Origin: Vespa crabro | Lineage: Eukaryota > Arthropoda > Insecta > Hymenoptera > Vespidae | Length of the DNA stretch: 64,000 nucleotides | Reading direction: 5' to 3' | Assembly: GCF_910589235.1 (NCBI RefSeq) | Contig: NC_060963.1 | Span: 7,787,001-7,851,000, forward strand | Part shown: one piece after another, positions 63,689 to 64,000 of the stretch | How positions within the stretch are numbered: position 1 is the stretch's first letter | Layout of the letters: every line of letters starts with the position of its first letter | The notes under the pieces: generated by a model | The model's input: the letters and a program-made list of their open reading frames with translations, nothing else | Databases searched by the model: none | What the model was told of the DNA's origin: nothing | Program-made: the position numbers and the translations under genes

Positions 63689-63714
63689 AATGACGGCCGT
63701 CGGGCCGTCATTTC
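63689..63714. repeat. Perfect 11-bp hairpin with GTCG loop
   Basis: AAATGACGGCC and GGCCGTCATTT flank a 4-nt loop. The arms are perfectly complementary and GC-rich, within AT-rich flanks. Confidence 0.85.
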
Positions 63715-64000
63715 AATAGAAAATAAATCTTTCGAAAATAACAAACACACGGCATATACATTAATTCATTCAATATTTTTTCTCATCTAACCGACGTGAA
63801 GCTTCTTCGTGTCAACAACAACAATAACGATTATATTATATAAATCGTTTGACTCTTCGTTCGTACGAATTTTATTGACATTTTAGAAATTTAACATAAA
63901 AACGAATCAGCGAGTTTGTGCAAATTATAGCGAAACGGATTGGTTGAATATGTAAGATAGAAAAGTAGAAGATTCCAATTTACTAAATGGGAAAAAGAAC

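Larger units (their letters stand above)
58652..64000. other. Right-end stretch, no gene recognised
   Basis: AT-rich DNA with the (GACA)n array (61894-62059), several A-rich tracts and a perfect GC-rich hairpin (63689-63714). It should contain the first exon of the small CxxC gene, and of the long Sestrin isoform if those lie inside the window, but I cannot identify either. Confidence 0.6.

Noticed and set aside
1..64000. CRISPR arrays, operons, ribosome binding sites or bacterial mobile elements
   Set aside because: Spliced genes, eukaryotic tRNAs and microsatellite content show this is animal nuclear DNA; the direct repeats seen have no spacer structure.
1..64000. Conserved insect microRNAs and spliceosomal snRNAs
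   Set aside because: I looked for common mature miRNA seeds and U-snRNA starts (let-7, bantam, miR-1, miR-184, U1, U6 types) and saw none. A covariance-model search would be decisive.

Overview
This 64-kb window is nuclear DNA from an insect, most likely a hymenopteran. It is strongly AT-rich but keeps many CpG dinucleotides. It is crowded with (CT)n/(GA)n, (TA)n and tetranucleotide microsatellites, and its genes are sparse and carried in small exons separated by very long introns. There are no bacterial-style operons, and almost every open stretch of 60-150 codons here is low-complexity (poly-Ser/Leu, Tyr-Ile, Arg-Glu, Tyr-Val-Cys-Met) translated from simple repeats.

One protein-coding gene is unambiguous: a Sestrin (Sesn) on the minus strand. 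Its last six coding exons lie at 769-5812, and all have canonical splice sites and matching phases. A candidate short-isoform start exon (MGQIGND) sits at 15579-15599 behind a 9.8-kb intron. A 30-nt microexon at 53810-53839 has good splice sites and would supply the ten residues that precede the same shared exon in a longer isoform. If so, the gene spans more than 53 kb and most of the window is a Sestrin intron. The predicted protein keeps the redox Cys/Tyr and the Asp-Asp pair used for GATOR2 binding, but it has Gln in place of the proton-relay His and Met in place of the leucine-lid Trp.

Three nuclear tRNA genes are clear: Ala(AGC) at 22115-22187 (+), Lys(TTT) at 35722-35794 (-) and Lys(CTT) at 38441-38513 (+). 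Each has a T-run terminator. A second probable coding gene is a 91-residue, apparently tail-anchored protein with two CxxC pairs at 58302-58577 (-).

Non-coding structure, left to right: a possible Tc1/mariner relic (3370-3930); CpG/CCAAT-rich promoter-like patches near 6.8, 10.1, 16.7, 21.7, 49.9 and 51.5 kb; a seven-copy diverged tandem repeat of about 185-215 bp (20261-21640) just upstream of tRNA-Ala; a 12-bp minisatellite (29.2 kb); a duplicated block of about 115 bp (33.0/33.6 kb); a 5-bp CAGAR array (39.3 kb); a long fold-back whose arm differences are mostly G-U compatible (about 44996-45104); a CpG-dense palindrome (51.48 kb); and a perfect 11-bp GC-rich hairpin (63689-63714). The rest is AT-rich sequence with microsatellites in which I see no gene.
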